Assembly: GCA_021732405.1 (NCBI GenBank)
Contig: JAKFVB010000016.1
Coordinates: 1-45,121 of the forward strand
Reading direction: 5' to 3'
From: Methylotenera sp.
GTDB taxonomy: Bacteria > Pseudomonadota > Gammaproteobacteria > Burkholderiales > Methylophilaceae
DNA length: 45,121 bases
The notes below the pieces were generated by a model that saw nothing but the letters and a program-made list of their open reading frames with translations, was not told the DNA's origin and made no database searches. A program made the translations under genes and the position numbers. Of this stretch, positions 35,369 to 43,597 are shown in pieces; position 1 is the first letter of the stretch; each line of letters starts with the position of its first letter.

Positions 35369-36742
35369 CTAATGATGACGTAATTGATTTAAAGCTTGCT
35401 CTAAACGCTCTACTGCGATGACTTCGAGTCCTGCAATTTTCGCTTTTGGTGCATTGGCTTTTGGCACAATCGCTTTGGTAAAACCTAGTTTCGACGCTTC
35501 TTTTAAACGCACTTGGCCGCCCTGCACTGGCCGTACCTCACCCGCCAAACCAACTTCACCAAATACAATCAGTTTATTATCTAATGGCTTGTTTTTTAAA
35601 GAAGAAACGATTGATAACAATACCGCTAAATCGACTGCTGGCTCGGCAATTTTTACACCACCCACCGCATTAATAAAGACATCTTGGTCAAAACACGGAA
35701 TGCCTGCATGGCGATTTAACACGGCCAGCAACATGGCTAAACGATTTTGCTCAAGCCCAGTCGCCAAGCGTTTGGGGCTGGGTGCATGGCTTTCATCGAC
35801 CAAAGCTTGGATTTCAATTAACAGCGGCCGCGTGCCTTCCATCGTGACGGTGATGCAACTTCCTGCCACTTGCTCTTCGTGATGCGATAAAAACAAGGCG
35901 GATGGATTGGACACTTCGCGCAAGCCATGTTCTGTCATGGCAAAAACGCCCAATTCATTCACCGCGCCAAATCGATTTTTAAATGCACGAATCAAACGGA
36001 ATGAGGAATTTTGGTCGCCTTCAAAATACAAAACGGTGTCTACTATATGTTCCAACACACGCGGCCCAGCTAATGAGCCCTCTTTGGTCACATGACCAAC
36101 CAAGATAACGGTAATACCCAACTGTTTAGCCAAGCGCGTCAATTGCGCTGAGCATTCACGCACTTGCGCGACAGAGCCAGGCGCAGATTGCAGCGCTTCA
36201 GAATACACAGTTTGAATGGAATCAATCACCGCGATGTTCGGTTTGTGCGTTTGTAATGTCACTAAGATCTTTTCAAGGTTAATTTCAGCCAATAATTCCA
36301 CTTGGCTTGCATCTAAGCCCAACCGTTTAGCGCGCATAGCAATTTGTTGTGGCGATTCTTCACCGCTAACATAGATTGCTTGTGCGGTCTTGCCTAAATG
36401 ACACAACACTTGCAGCAATAAGGTGGATTTACCAATGCCAGGATCACCACCAATCAATACCACGCCACCTTCCACCAAGCCACCGCCCAATACACGGTCA
36501 AATTCGCTGATGCCCGTTGGCGTTCTTTCGATATCAGCAGCTTGAATGCTGCTTAGCTTCTGTAATTGGCTAGATGCCGCTAATCCTTCAAACTTATTGG
36601 CATAGCGATTGTTAGAGGTGCTGATTTCTGCAACCGATTCAACTAAAGTATTCCAAGCCATACAACTTGGACATTGGCCTTGCCATTTGGATTCAGAGGC
36701 GCCACATTCAGTGCAGGTGTAAATCGTTTTAGATTTGGCCAT
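35369..36742 (-). CDS. radA: DNA repair protein RadA (Sms)
   Basis: RecA-related branch-migration helicase used in recombinational repair. The 457-residue protein has the N-terminal C4 zinc finger (Cys10, Cys13, Cys24, Cys27) and Walker A GGDPGIGKS (98-106). The RadA-specific KNRFG motif falls about residue 257 (AFKNRFGAVNELG), and the C-terminal Lon-like domain contains VGGVKIAEPAVDLA. It is transcribed after dnaB and a small unknown gene, which ends 2 nt before the radA ATG. Confidence 0.97.
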   Translation of the reverse strand: MAKSKTIYTCTECGASESKWQGQCPSCMAWNTLVESVAEISTSNNRYANKFEGLAASSQLQKLSSIQAADIERTPTGISEFDRVLGGGLVEGGVVLIGGDPGIGKSTLLLQVLCHLGKTAQAIYVSGEESPQQIAMRAKRLGLDASQVELLAEINLEKILVTLQTHKPNIAVIDSIQTVYSEALQSAPGSVAQVRECSAQLTRLAKQLGITVILVGHVTKEGSLAGPRVLEHIVDTVLYFEGDQNSSFRLIRAFKNRFGAVNELGVFAMTEHGLREVSNPSALFLSHHEEQVAGSCITVTMEGTRPLLIEIQALVDESHAPSPKRLATGLEQNRLAMLLAVLNRHAGIPCFDQDVFINAVGGVKIAEPAVDLAVLLSIVSSLKNKPLDNKLIVFGEVGLAGEVRPVQGGQVRLKEASKLGFTKAIVPKANAPKAKIAGLEVIAVERLEQALNQLRHH

Positions 36743-36744
36743 TA

Positions 36745-37152
36745 TTAATGATTCAATATGTAAGCTTTAAGAAAACTGTTTTCATCAAACTCTATATGCA
36801 AAGAATTTGAATCAATATAAGAACACCAGCCTAACTCATAGTCAAATTGCATATTATTAGAAGTATTCGGCTCACCCAAAATACTGATAATATCGTTTTT
36901 AGAAAGCTTTTTGCTTAGTACATTATCTATAACATCCTGCGCCATTCTGCCACGCTGGCAATCCAATTTATTATTGACATTACCAGCTTCAATAGCTTGT
37001 AACCACAAAGCTTTATCGAATTTTTCTTTTTTGAAAATATCGTGATTTGGAGAAAGTGCAAAGAAAATTACTGCTAAAAAAATGACGTAAATTAATGCTA
37101 AACATGCAGATACTTTAAATAAAACCAATAAACCATGCTTCAACGCCATCAT
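36745..37152 (-). CDS. Unrecognised membrane-anchored protein between dnaB and radA
   Basis: I do not recognise this 135-residue protein. One hydrophobic helix spans about residues 8-33 (LLVLFKVSACLALIYVIFLA), after a short basic N-terminus, so it is probably an inner-membrane protein with a C-terminal domain outside the cytoplasm. The stretch LSKNDIISILGEPNT (about 82-96) recalls the start of SmpA/BamE-like folds, where a G-x-P follows a helix. Two cysteines (near 64 and 109) could pair in the periplasm. The gene overlaps the dnaB stop by one base (TAATG) and ends 2 nt before radA, so it is surely co-expressed with them. Either of two consecutive ATGs may start it. Confidence 0.7.
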   Translation of the reverse strand: MMALKHGLLVLFKVSACLALIYVIFLAVIFFALSPNHDIFKKEKFDKALWLQAIEAGNVNNKLDCQRGRMAQDVIDNVLSKKLSKNDIISILGEPNTSNNMQFDYELGWCSYIDSNSLHIEFDENSFLKAYILNH

Positions 37153-38534
37153 TAATAATTATCTTGAATATAACCAGCGTTGGCAAAATTCTCAAAACGC
37201 GTATTTTCACCGATAAAGGTTAAGCGCACGCGGCCAATTGGGCCGTTACGTTGTTTGCCAACAATAATCTCTGCGGTGCCTTTATCTTCGCTATCCGGGT
37301 TATACACTTCATCGCGATAGATAAACAGAATCAAATCCGCATCTTGCTCAATCGCACCAGACTCACGTAAATCGGACATCACAGGGCGTTTATCTGGGCG
37401 CTGTTCAACACTTCGGTTCAGTTGAGAAAGCGCGACCACAGGGCAATCTAGCTCTTTAGCCAAGGCTTTTAATGAACGTGAGATTTCAGAAATCTCTGTG
37501 GCGCGATTTTCGCCTTGTTTGCCTGCTGGTGCAGACATCAATTGCAGGTAATCGATCACAATTAAACCTAACTTACCACATTGTCGATGTAATCGACGCG
37601 CTCTTGCGCGCACATCAAAACTGCTTAAGCCAGCGCCCTCGTCAATAAAAATCGGCGCTTCATTTAGTTTACCCAAAGCGGTGGTTAACTTTTCCCAATC
37701 TTCATCTTCTAGGCGACCTGTACGCATGCGATGCTGATCCAAACGCCCTACTGAACCAATCATCCGCATTGCCAGCTGTGTTGACGCCATTTCCATTGAG
37801 AATACCGCAACAGGCAAGCCAGTATCTAATGCTACGTTTTCGGCAATATTTAAAGAAAATGCAGTTTTACCCATTGATGGTCGGCCTGCCACGATGATTA
37901 AATCGCCACCTTGGAAACCAGATGTCATCGAATCTAAATCTGAAAATCCAGTTGGAATACCTGTCACATCGCTTTGATTGTCGCGCGAAAACAGCATATC
38001 GATGCGCTCAGCCACTTGCGGCAGCAATTTGTTAATTTCTTGAAAGCCTTCGTTGCTACGCTTACCACCTTCCGCAATCTGGAAAATTTTAGCTTCCGCT
38101 TCATCTAACAACTGCTGCGCATCACGCCCATTGGGGCTATACGCACTTTCGGCAATCCCGCTACCCACAGTCACCAATTTACGCATAATCGCGCGTTCAC
38201 GTACAATTTCGGCATAACGGCGAATATTGGCGGCTGTCGGCGTGTTTTGCGCCAAAGAAGCCAAGTAGGCAATGCCGCCAATCGTTGATAATTCAGCTGT
38301 ACTTTCCAGCGATTCGGCTACTGTCACAATATCCGCAGGGCGATTACGCTCGATTAACTTGGCAATATGCTGAAAAATGGTTTTATGATCGAACTGATAA
38401 AAATCTTCAGCCGTTAAAATATCAGCAACTTTATCCAACGCTTCGTTTTCAAGCAGCAAACCACCAATTACAGATTGCTCTGCTTCTATCGAATGTGGAG
38501 GGAGTTTTAAAGAGTCTAGTTGTTCGTCAGCCAT
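37152..38534 (-). CDS. dnaB: Replicative DNA helicase DnaB
   Basis: Hexameric 5'-3' helicase at the replication fork. From ATG 38534 (MADEQLDSLKLPPHSIEAEQSVIGGLL) it has 460 residues. The N-terminal domain is followed by the RecA-like domain with Walker A AGRPSMGKTAF and the Walker B-type LIVIDYLQLMS. SDLRESGAIEQDADLILF lies near the C-terminus. The annotatable TTG two codons earlier has no support. A TATAAT (38546-38541) ends 6 nt before this ATG and no ribosome site is present, so a leaderless start is possible. It follows the rplI terminator by about 90 nt. Confidence 0.97.
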   Translation of the reverse strand: MADEQLDSLKLPPHSIEAEQSVIGGLLLENEALDKVADILTAEDFYQFDHKTIFQHIAKLIERNRPADIVTVAESLESTAELSTIGGIAYLASLAQNTPTAANIRRYAEIVRERAIMRKLVTVGSGIAESAYSPNGRDAQQLLDEAEAKIFQIAEGGKRSNEGFQEINKLLPQVAERIDMLFSRDNQSDVTGIPTGFSDLDSMTSGFQGGDLIIVAGRPSMGKTAFSLNIAENVALDTGLPVAVFSMEMASTQLAMRMIGSVGRLDQHRMRTGRLEDEDWEKLTTALGKLNEAPIFIDEGAGLSSFDVRARARRLHRQCGKLGLIVIDYLQLMSAPAGKQGENRATEISEISRSLKALAKELDCPVVALSQLNRSVEQRPDKRPVMSDLRESGAIEQDADLILFIYRDEVYNPDSEDKGTAEIIVGKQRNGPIGRVRLTFIGENTRFENFANAGYIQDNY

Positions 38535-38624
38535 ACACAAATTATACCGAATAAAAACTATTGCTTATGAATATTTGCGGCTGAAAATTCGCTTATACAG
38601 CGTGCAATAAAAATAAGGCGCAAT

Positions 38625-38652
38625 AAAAAAGGCGACCTAAGTCGCCTTTTTT
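38625..38652 (-). terminator. Rho-independent terminator after rplI
   Basis: AAAAAAGGCGAC and GTCGCCTTTTTT arms with a four-base loop form a perfect twelve-pair stem with a T-run on either strand. It lies 20 nt after the rplI stop and ends the rpsF-priB-rpsR-rplI operon before dnaB. Confidence 0.92.
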
Positions 38653-38672
38653 AAGTAGTTCTTTTTTAAAAC

Positions 38673-39125
38673 TTAAGCCGCTTCGCCAACTACTGTTACA
38701 GTAATATCTACTACAACATCATGATGCAAAGCCACTGTTACTGGATGGTCACCAATGGTTTTTAATGGGCCATTAGGCATACGCACTTCTGATTTCACTA
38801 CTTCAAAACCAGCAGCTAAAAGGCCTTCAGCTACATCACCATTAGTTACAGAACCGAATAAACGACCATCAACACCAGCTTTTTGCGCCACTGTTAATAC
38901 ATAGCCAGCTAATTTTTCACCGCGAGCAGTTGCTGCAGTCAAGATATCTGCTTGTTGTTTTTCAAGTTCAGCACGACGTGCAGCGAATTCCGCTTTGTTG
39001 GCTTCAGTTGCGCGTTTTGCTTTGCCTTGTGGAATCAAAAAGTTACGGCCGAAACCATCTTTAACTTTAACGATATCACCCAACACGCCTAGGTTTGCTA
39101 CTTTTTCTAATAAAATAATTTGCAT
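38673..39125 (-). CDS. rplI: 50S ribosomal protein L9
   Basis: Large-subunit protein that helps hold the reading frame. The 150-residue protein begins with the signature [32 protein letters not shown] (shown in part: [18 protein letters not shown]). It has the long connecting helix ([20 protein letters not shown]) and a C-terminal domain starting at [19 protein letters not shown] lies 8 nt or so upstream of the ATG. Last gene of the rpsF operon. Confidence 0.97.
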   Translation of the reverse strand: MQIILLEKVANLGVLGDIVKVKDGFGRNFLIPQGKAKRATEANKAEFAARRAELEKQQADILTAATARGEKLAGYVLTVAQKAGVDGRLFGSVTNGDVAEGLLAAGFEVVKSEVRMPNGPLKTIGDHPVTVALHHDVVVDITVTVVGEAA

Positions 39126-39146
39126 AATATTCTCCTGAACCCCTAA

Positions 39147-39380
39147 TTAACCTGGGTGCTTGTCTGTGTACGGCATTAAAGCCAAGAAACGTGCGCGTTT
39201 AACCGCACTGGTTAATTGACGTTGGTATTTTGCTTTTGTACCCGTCATACGAGCTGGGATAATTTTTGCATTTTCTGAAACAAAATCTTTTAACAAATCA
39301 ACATCTTTGTAATCGACTTCTTTGATGCCTTCTGCACTAAAACGGCAGTAACGGCGGCGTTTATACATTTCTCTTGCCAT
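39147..39380 (-). CDS. rpsR: 30S ribosomal protein S18
   Basis: A 77-residue small-subunit protein that forms a heterodimer with S6, also encoded in this operon. Recognisable segments are [35 protein letters not shown] and [26 protein letters not shown] is placed well before the ATG. The single Cys is in YCRF; it is not a zinc-ribbon form. Located between priB and rplI, the usual order. Confidence 0.97.
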   Translation of the reverse strand: MAREMYKRRRYCRFSAEGIKEVDYKDVDLLKDFVSENAKIIPARMTGTKAKYQRQLTSAVKRARFLALMPYTDKHPG

Positions 39381-39416
39381 GATGTAACTCCTAATATTCT
39401 TTAAACTGAGCTGCGG

Positions 39417-39701
39417 TTAAGCAACTTCTAATTGATTAATATGCATGACCAATTGATGGCTTTTTGCACTGCGTTTGGCCAAAAAACCTTTGGCTTTGAT
39501 TAAAGAACCAATTTGAATGTTTAGTTTTGCGATATCGCCTAAAGCAACCGCATGTACTTCACATTCTACTTTTCTCTTTAATCCCGCTTCAATCTGTTCA
39601 GAAGCGTGCTGCAATACAAAACTCAACAAGGGCATGCCTGCTGGCGTGTAGCGTATCGGCTCAATAGTAAGCACAACCCCGCTAATCACCAGCGTGTTCA
39701 A
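39417..39701 (-). CDS. priB: Primosomal replication protein PriB
   Basis: Single-stranded-DNA-binding OB-fold protein that helps PriA reload DnaB at stalled forks. The 94-residue protein aligns with E. coli PriB at its start (NTLVISGVVL against NRLVLSGTV) and shows PAGMPLLSFVLQHASEQIEAG. The start is TTG at 39701, 2 nt beyond the rpsF stop; no ATG is available nearby, and coupling with rpsF is likely. Gene position between rpsF and rpsR is the standard proteobacterial one. Confidence 0.93.
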   Translation of the reverse strand: MNTLVISGVVLTIEPIRYTPAGMPLLSFVLQHASEQIEAGLKRKVECEVHAVALGDIAKLNIQIGSLIKAKGFLAKRSAKSHQLVMHINQLEVA

Positions 39702-39703
39702 AC

Positions 39704-40093
39704 TTAAGCGGCTGCAACCTCTGTTGCGGCCGCTGGTGCAGGTGCTGCATCTTTAACCAACACTGATTTAGATTTTTCTTCTTTCATCATTGGGCTAGGT
39801 GCAGTTACCGCTGTTTTAGTGCCCATTGTTAAATGGCGCAAAACGGCATCGTTAAACTTAAAGCCGTGCTCAAGTTCATCTAAAACGGTTTGATTGCACT
39901 CAATGTTCATTAAAACGTAATGTGCTTTGTGGATTTTTTGGATTGGGTAAGCCAATTGACGACGGCCCCAATCTTCTAAACGGTGCATAGTGCCGCCGTT
40001 GCTGTTAACTAGCGTGCGATAACGTTCAATCATCGCTGGTACTTGCTCGCTCTGGTCCGGATGGACGATAAAAACTACTTCATAATGTCGCAT
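39704..40093 (-). CDS. rpsF: 30S ribosomal protein S6
   Basis: Small-subunit protein that pairs with S18. The 129-residue protein starts [25 protein letters not shown] and has [26 protein letters not shown] (given in part as [15 protein letters not shown]). A low-complexity Lys/Glu/Ala-rich tail follows from about residue 105, longer than minimal S6. AAGGAG stands directly upstream. First gene of the operon, with its own strong promoter and a leader hairpin that may allow autoregulation. Confidence 0.97.
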   Translation of the reverse strand: MRHYEVVFIVHPDQSEQVPAMIERYRTLVNSNGGTMHRLEDWGRRQLAYPIQKIHKAHYVLMNIECNQTVLDELEHGFKFNDAVLRHLTMGTKTAVTAPSPMMKEEKSKSVLVKDAAPAPAAATEVAAA

Positions 40094-40114
40094 GAAATCT
40101 CCTTGTGGTTTACA

Positions 40115-40140
40115 GCCACCCGATATGCTGTCGGTGTGGC
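40115..40140 (-). promoter_or_regulatory. Leader hairpin before rpsF, candidate S6:S18 binding site
   Basis: On the minus strand GCCAC-A-CCGA pairs with TCGG-GTGGC around a seven-base loop: nine pairs with one bulged A next to CCG. It lies 22 nt before the rpsF ATG and just before its Shine-Dalgarno. Leaders with a structured CCG element bound by the S6:S18 complex are known in many bacteria, so this is a reasonable candidate. I cannot confirm the covariation model by eye. Confidence 0.55.
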
Positions 40141-40159
40141 AAGGGTTGAAAAGACCGCG

Positions 40160-40188
40160 ATTATAGTCAATTAAGCCTTATTAATCAA
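40160..40188 (-). promoter_or_regulatory. Sigma-70 promoter of the rpsF operon
   Basis: Minus strand: TTGATT (40188-40183), 17-nt spacer, TATAAT (40165-40160). It predicts a start near 40153 and a leader of about 60 nt that contains the hairpin at 40115-40140. The rest of the 237-nt gap to the alternative oxidase gene is AT-rich, with no clear operator that I could define. Confidence 0.82.
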
Positions 40189-40330
40189 ACAAAATCGCGC
40201 TTTAAAAGTGGTTAACTTGCTGTAAAACTTAAGTTTTATGGATTATCCCGATATTTTTACGTTAACTTATGCAACAATTCACATTAGTTAATGCCTAATT
40301 TGTACCTAAATTTTAAGGTTAAAGTCATTT

Positions 40331-40966
40331 ATGCTAAAAAAAACTGCACTTGAAAAAACCGATTTAAATGTTCATCACCAGCCCACCAATACCTCAGACA
40401 AAATCGCCCTCGCGTTCACTAAATTTATGCGATTTTTTGCCGATACTTTTTTTAGCGGCCGTTACGGTCATCGTGCGGTTGTGCTAGAAACGGTAGCTGC
40501 CGTTCCCGGTATGGTGGCTGGTGCGCTAGTGCATTTAAAATCGCTGCGTCGCATGGAATCTGATGAAGGCTGGATACGCAAATTATTGGATGAAGCCGAA
40601 AATGAGCGCATGCATTTGATGACGTTTATAGAGATTGCCAAACCCAGCACTTTTGAACGTATTTTAATCGTCATCGCACAAGGTATTTTTTATAACTGCT
40701 TCTTTTTGCTGTATTTAATTTCCGCCAAAACCGCGCATCGTGTCGTTGGCTATTTTGAAGAAGAAGCGGTTTTTAGCTATACCGAATATCTCGCTGGCGT
40801 GGATAGCGGAAAATATGAAAACGTCGCCGCACCGCAATTGGCGATTGATTATTGGCACTTAAAATCAGACGCGACACTGCGCGATGTGATTGTTGTTGTG
40901 CGTGCAGATGAAGCAGGTCACCGTGATGTAAATCATGATTTTGCTAATCAATTGAGCAAAAGTTAA
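40331..40966 (+). CDS. aox: Alternative oxidase (diiron ubiquinol oxidase)
   Basis: Oxidises ubiquinol and reduces oxygen to water without pumping protons, at the inner face of the membrane. The 211-residue protein keeps the whole diiron motif set: Glu53 in LETVAAVPG, Glu92 and His95 in NERMHL, the EEE of [11 protein letters not shown] (143-145), and Glu194/His197 in [31 protein letters not shown] and IDYWHL-TLRDV are strikingly similar to plant and fungal enzymes. Two hydrophobic segments (about 55-70 and 110-135) fit an interfacial membrane protein. No mitochondrial-type presequence or regulatory N-terminal Cys is present. It stands alone, divergent from rpsF and convergent with a SemiSWEET gene. 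Confidence 0.93.
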   Translation: MLKKTALEKTDLNVHHQPTNTSDKIALAFTKFMRFFADTFFSGRYGHRAVVLETVAAVPGMVAGALVHLKSLRRMESDEGWIRKLLDEAENERMHLMTFIEIAKPSTFERILIVIAQGIFYNCFFLLYLISAKTAHRVVGYFEEEAVFSYTEYLAGVDSGKYENVAAPQLAIDYWHLKSDATLRDVIVVVRADEAGHRDVNHDFANQLSKS

Positions 40967-40990
40967 CCATTTTTTAGGGTTAACTTTTTT
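40958..40990. terminator. Bidirectional terminator shared by the oxidase and SemiSWEET genes
   Basis: AAAAGTTAACC and GGTTAACTTTT are perfect 11-base arms around a nine-base loop, with T-runs on both exit sides. Each arm carries the TAA stop of one of the two convergent genes, so both proteins end in Lys-Ser. It should stop transcription from both directions. Confidence 0.88.
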
Positions 40991-41270
40991 GTGTGCCGTA
41001 GTTTTTAACCTGCAGAATTTTCAAAATCAAAATCACAATGGATGAACATAAAGTGATTGCGTTAGAAAAAATCAAAGGCCAATCGCCAATCATCAATCCA
41101 TATAACAACCACAATGCCACACCCAACGTCAAAATGCTGTACATAGGTAACGAAATGCCCGACAAGTCACGGGTTTTATAAGACTTATACGCTTGCGGCA
41201 AAAAAGCGATTGTCGTGAGCAAGGCTGCAGATGCGCCAATTAAATTGGAATATTGAGAAATTAATATCAT
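40980..41270 (-). CDS. SemiSWEET family sugar transporter
   Basis: A 96-residue membrane protein with three predicted helices (about 8-26, 42-61, 66-87). It has the PQ-loop signature FLPQAYKSYKTRDLSGISLPMY, with Pro25-Gln26 in helix 1. SemiSWEETs dimerise to form a sugar uniporter; related PQ-loop proteins carry other solutes, so the substrate is open. It ends convergent with the alternative oxidase gene, sharing a terminator. It has no sugar-metabolism neighbour. The ATG at 41270 gives a standard-length protein. Confidence 0.85.
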   Translation of the reverse strand: MILISQYSNLIGASAALLTTIAFLPQAYKSYKTRDLSGISLPMYSILTLGVALWLLYGLMIGDWPLIFSNAITLCSSIVILILKILQVKNYGTQKS

Positions 41271-41333
41271 TATCTACTTTAAAAATAATTAATATCTATA
41301 TGTTTTTTATATAAATTTTAGTGTTAAGTTAAT

Positions 41334-43367
41334 CTAAGCTAAATCTGGCATTTCGGCACCAAACACTTTGATTTTTAGTTTTTTTAATTGATCTCTAAAA
41401 TCAGCCGCTTTTTCAAATTCCAGATTCTTGGCCGCATCATGCATGCATTTTTCCAAACGCTTCATTTCTTTGGCTAATTGTTTTTCGCTTAAGCTTTCAT
41501 AATTAGCTTGGTCTTGCGCCGCTTTTCTCTCTCTCAAAGCTTCATCTTTATCATAAACGCCATCAATCATATCTTTGATACTTTTGCTAATCCCTTTCGG
41601 CACAATGCCATTCGCGGTGTTAAAAGCAATCTGTACACCGCGCCTGCGCTCGGTTTCATCCATTGCGGCTTTCATACTGCGCGTGATTTTGTTCGCATAA
41701 AAAATCACTTTGCCGTTTAAATTTCGCGCTGCGCGGCCTGATGTTTGAATCAAGCTGCGTTCTGAGCGTAAAAAGCCTTCTTTATCCGCATCCAGCACCG
41801 CTACCAGCGATACTTCTGGAATATCCAAGCCTTCGCGCAACAAGTTAATGCCCACCAACACATCAAATTCGCCCAAGCGCAAATCGCGGATAATTTCAAC
41901 GCGTTCAACCGTATCGATATCACTATGTAAATAACGCACTTTTACACCGTGCTCATTTAAATAATCGGTTAAATCTTCTGCCATGCGCTTGGTTAAGGTT
42001 GTTGCAAGAACACGCTCACCCACTGCCACACGCAGCTTGATTTCACCAAGTAAATCATCCACTTGCGTATCCGCAGGCTTCACCACAATCTGTGGATCAA
42101 TCAAGCCAGTGGGTCGTGCTATCATTTCTACCACTTGTTGCTGATGATTTTTTTCGTACTCGGCAGGCGTGGCTGAAACAAATACGCACTGGCGCATAAT
42201 GCGCTCAAACTCTTCAAATTTAAGCGGCCTATTATCCATCGCCGAGGGCAAACGCCAGCCATAATCCACCAAATTGGTTTTGCGCGATCTATCGCCTAAA
42301 AACATACCGCCCACTTGCGGCACGGTCACATGGCTTTCATCAATAATCATTAGCGCGTCATCTGGTAAATAATCAATTAAAGTGGGCGGCGGGTCGCCTG
42401 GGTTGCGACCTGACAAATGTCGCGAATAGTTTTCAATGCCTTTGCAAAAACCAATTTCGTTTAACATTTCCAAATCAAATCGCGTGCGCTGTTCAATGCG
42501 CTGCGCTTCAACCAACTTACCCTCTTTGATATAAAAAGCGACGCGGTCGACCAGTTCTTTTTTAATCTTCTCCATTGCCTTCACAGTTGTCTCACGCGGA
42601 GTTACGTAATGACTTGAAGGATATATGGTAAACCGTTGAATTTTATTAAATATTTGTCCTGTTAATGGGTCAAATAAAGTAATGGTTTCAATCTCATCAT
42701 CAAATAAACTGACGCGTACAGCAGTTTCATTATTTTCCGCTGGGAATATATCAATCACATCGCCACGCACCCTAAAGCAGCCGCGGCTAAAATCAAAATC
42801 GTTGCGGTCATATTGCATGCCGATCAAGCGGTCAATCGCATCGCGCTGGCTCAACTTTTCGCCCTGCTTCAGGTGTAGCACCATGCCGTGATAATCGCTT
42901 GGATCGCCAATACCGTAAATCGCCGAAACAGTGGCGACGATAATACTGTCTTCGCGCTCTAGTAAAGCTTTAGTGGCAGAAAGTCGCATCTGCTCGATAT
43001 GTTCGTTGATGCTGGAATCTTTTTCGATAAACAAATCGCGCGATGGCACATACGCTTCAGGCTGATAATAATCGTAATAACTGACGAAATATTCAACCGA
43101 ATTATTCGGGAAAAATTCACGAAATTCGCTGTATAACTGCGCTGCAAGGGTTTTATTGGGTGCCATCACAATCGCTGGCTTACCCGTGCGCGCAATCACA
43201 TTCGCCATGGTGAACGTTTTACCAGAACCAGTCACGCCTAGTAAAGTTTGAAACTTTAGGCCATCGTTAATGCCTTGCGTTAATTTATCAATCGCTTGCG
43301 GCTGGTCGCCGGCTGGCGGAAAAGGTTGATAGAGCTGATATTTGCTATTGGGAAATGTAACGAACAC
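41334..43367 (-). CDS. uvrB: Excinuclease ABC subunit B
   Basis: Damage-verifying helicase of nucleotide excision repair, loaded by UvrA and partnering UvrC. The 677-residue protein has the N-terminal [14 protein letters not shown] and Walker A GVTGSGKT (44-51). It also has the beta-hairpin [15 protein letters not shown], helicase motifs such as [19 protein letters not shown]-type (here [15 protein letters not shown]), and a C-terminal UVR motif. The start is GTG at 43367 with AGG upstream; no better ATG is available. It is divergent from the secreted protease gene. Confidence 0.97.
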   Translation of the reverse strand: MFVTFPNSKYQLYQPFPPAGDQPQAIDKLTQGINDGLKFQTLLGVTGSGKTFTMANVIARTGKPAIVMAPNKTLAAQLYSEFREFFPNNSVEYFVSYYDYYQPEAYVPSRDLFIEKDSSINEHIEQMRLSATKALLEREDSIIVATVSAIYGIGDPSDYHGMVLHLKQGEKLSQRDAIDRLIGMQYDRNDFDFSRGCFRVRGDVIDIFPAENNETAVRVSLFDDEIETITLFDPLTGQIFNKIQRFTIYPSSHYVTPRETTVKAMEKIKKELVDRVAFYIKEGKLVEAQRIEQRTRFDLEMLNEIGFCKGIENYSRHLSGRNPGDPPPTLIDYLPDDALMIIDESHVTVPQVGGMFLGDRSRKTNLVDYGWRLPSAMDNRPLKFEEFERIMRQCVFVSATPAEYEKNHQQQVVEMIARPTGLIDPQIVVKPADTQVDDLLGEIKLRVAVGERVLATTLTKRMAEDLTDYLNEHGVKVRYLHSDIDTVERVEIIRDLRLGEFDVLVGINLLREGLDIPEVSLVAVLDADKEGFLRSERSLIQTSGRAARNLNGKVIFYANKITRSMKAAMDETERRRGVQIAFNTANGIVPKGISKSIKDMIDGVYDKDEALRERKAAQDQANYESLSEKQLAKEMKRLEKCMHDAAKNLEFEKAADFRDQLKKLKIKVFGAEMPDLA

Positions 43368-43473
43368 GCAATTTTACCTAATGTTTGTATCTAAAATTTG
43401 ATTTCAATTCTAGCAGTTTTGCATCTAAATGCGCTTTATTTGATTACAAGTTAATATGATGAATTGTTGCAAT

Positions 43474-43556
43474 GACATAATTCATGCATATGACGAACTT
43501 ATGTCGAATAAATGAAGTCTTTAATAAAACAATAAATCGTTGATTCATGTATCAAC
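43474..43556. promoter_or_regulatory. Inverted repeats in the uvrB/protease divergent gap
   Basis: Two dyads lie in this 230-nt gap: GACATAA (43474-43480) with TTATGTC (43499-43505), and GTTGAT (43539-43544) with ATCAAC (43551-43556). Either could be an operator for the protease gene. The second resembles an FNR half-site pair but its spacer is two bases too long. No convincing promoter was identified here. Confidence 0.3.
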
Positions 43557-43597
43557 AGATAAAACTTAAAATTACAAATCTAGCCTAGGAGATTTTC

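Noticed and set aside
41508-41720. Small plus-strand frame within uvrB, and similar antisense frames elsewhere
   Set aside because: Shadow frames of well-recognised genes, with no ribosome sites or protein-like features.
43539-43556. FNR/CRP-type operator
   Set aside because: The arms TTGAT and ATCAA are right for FNR, but the spacer is six bases instead of four, so I list it only as an unassigned inverted repeat.
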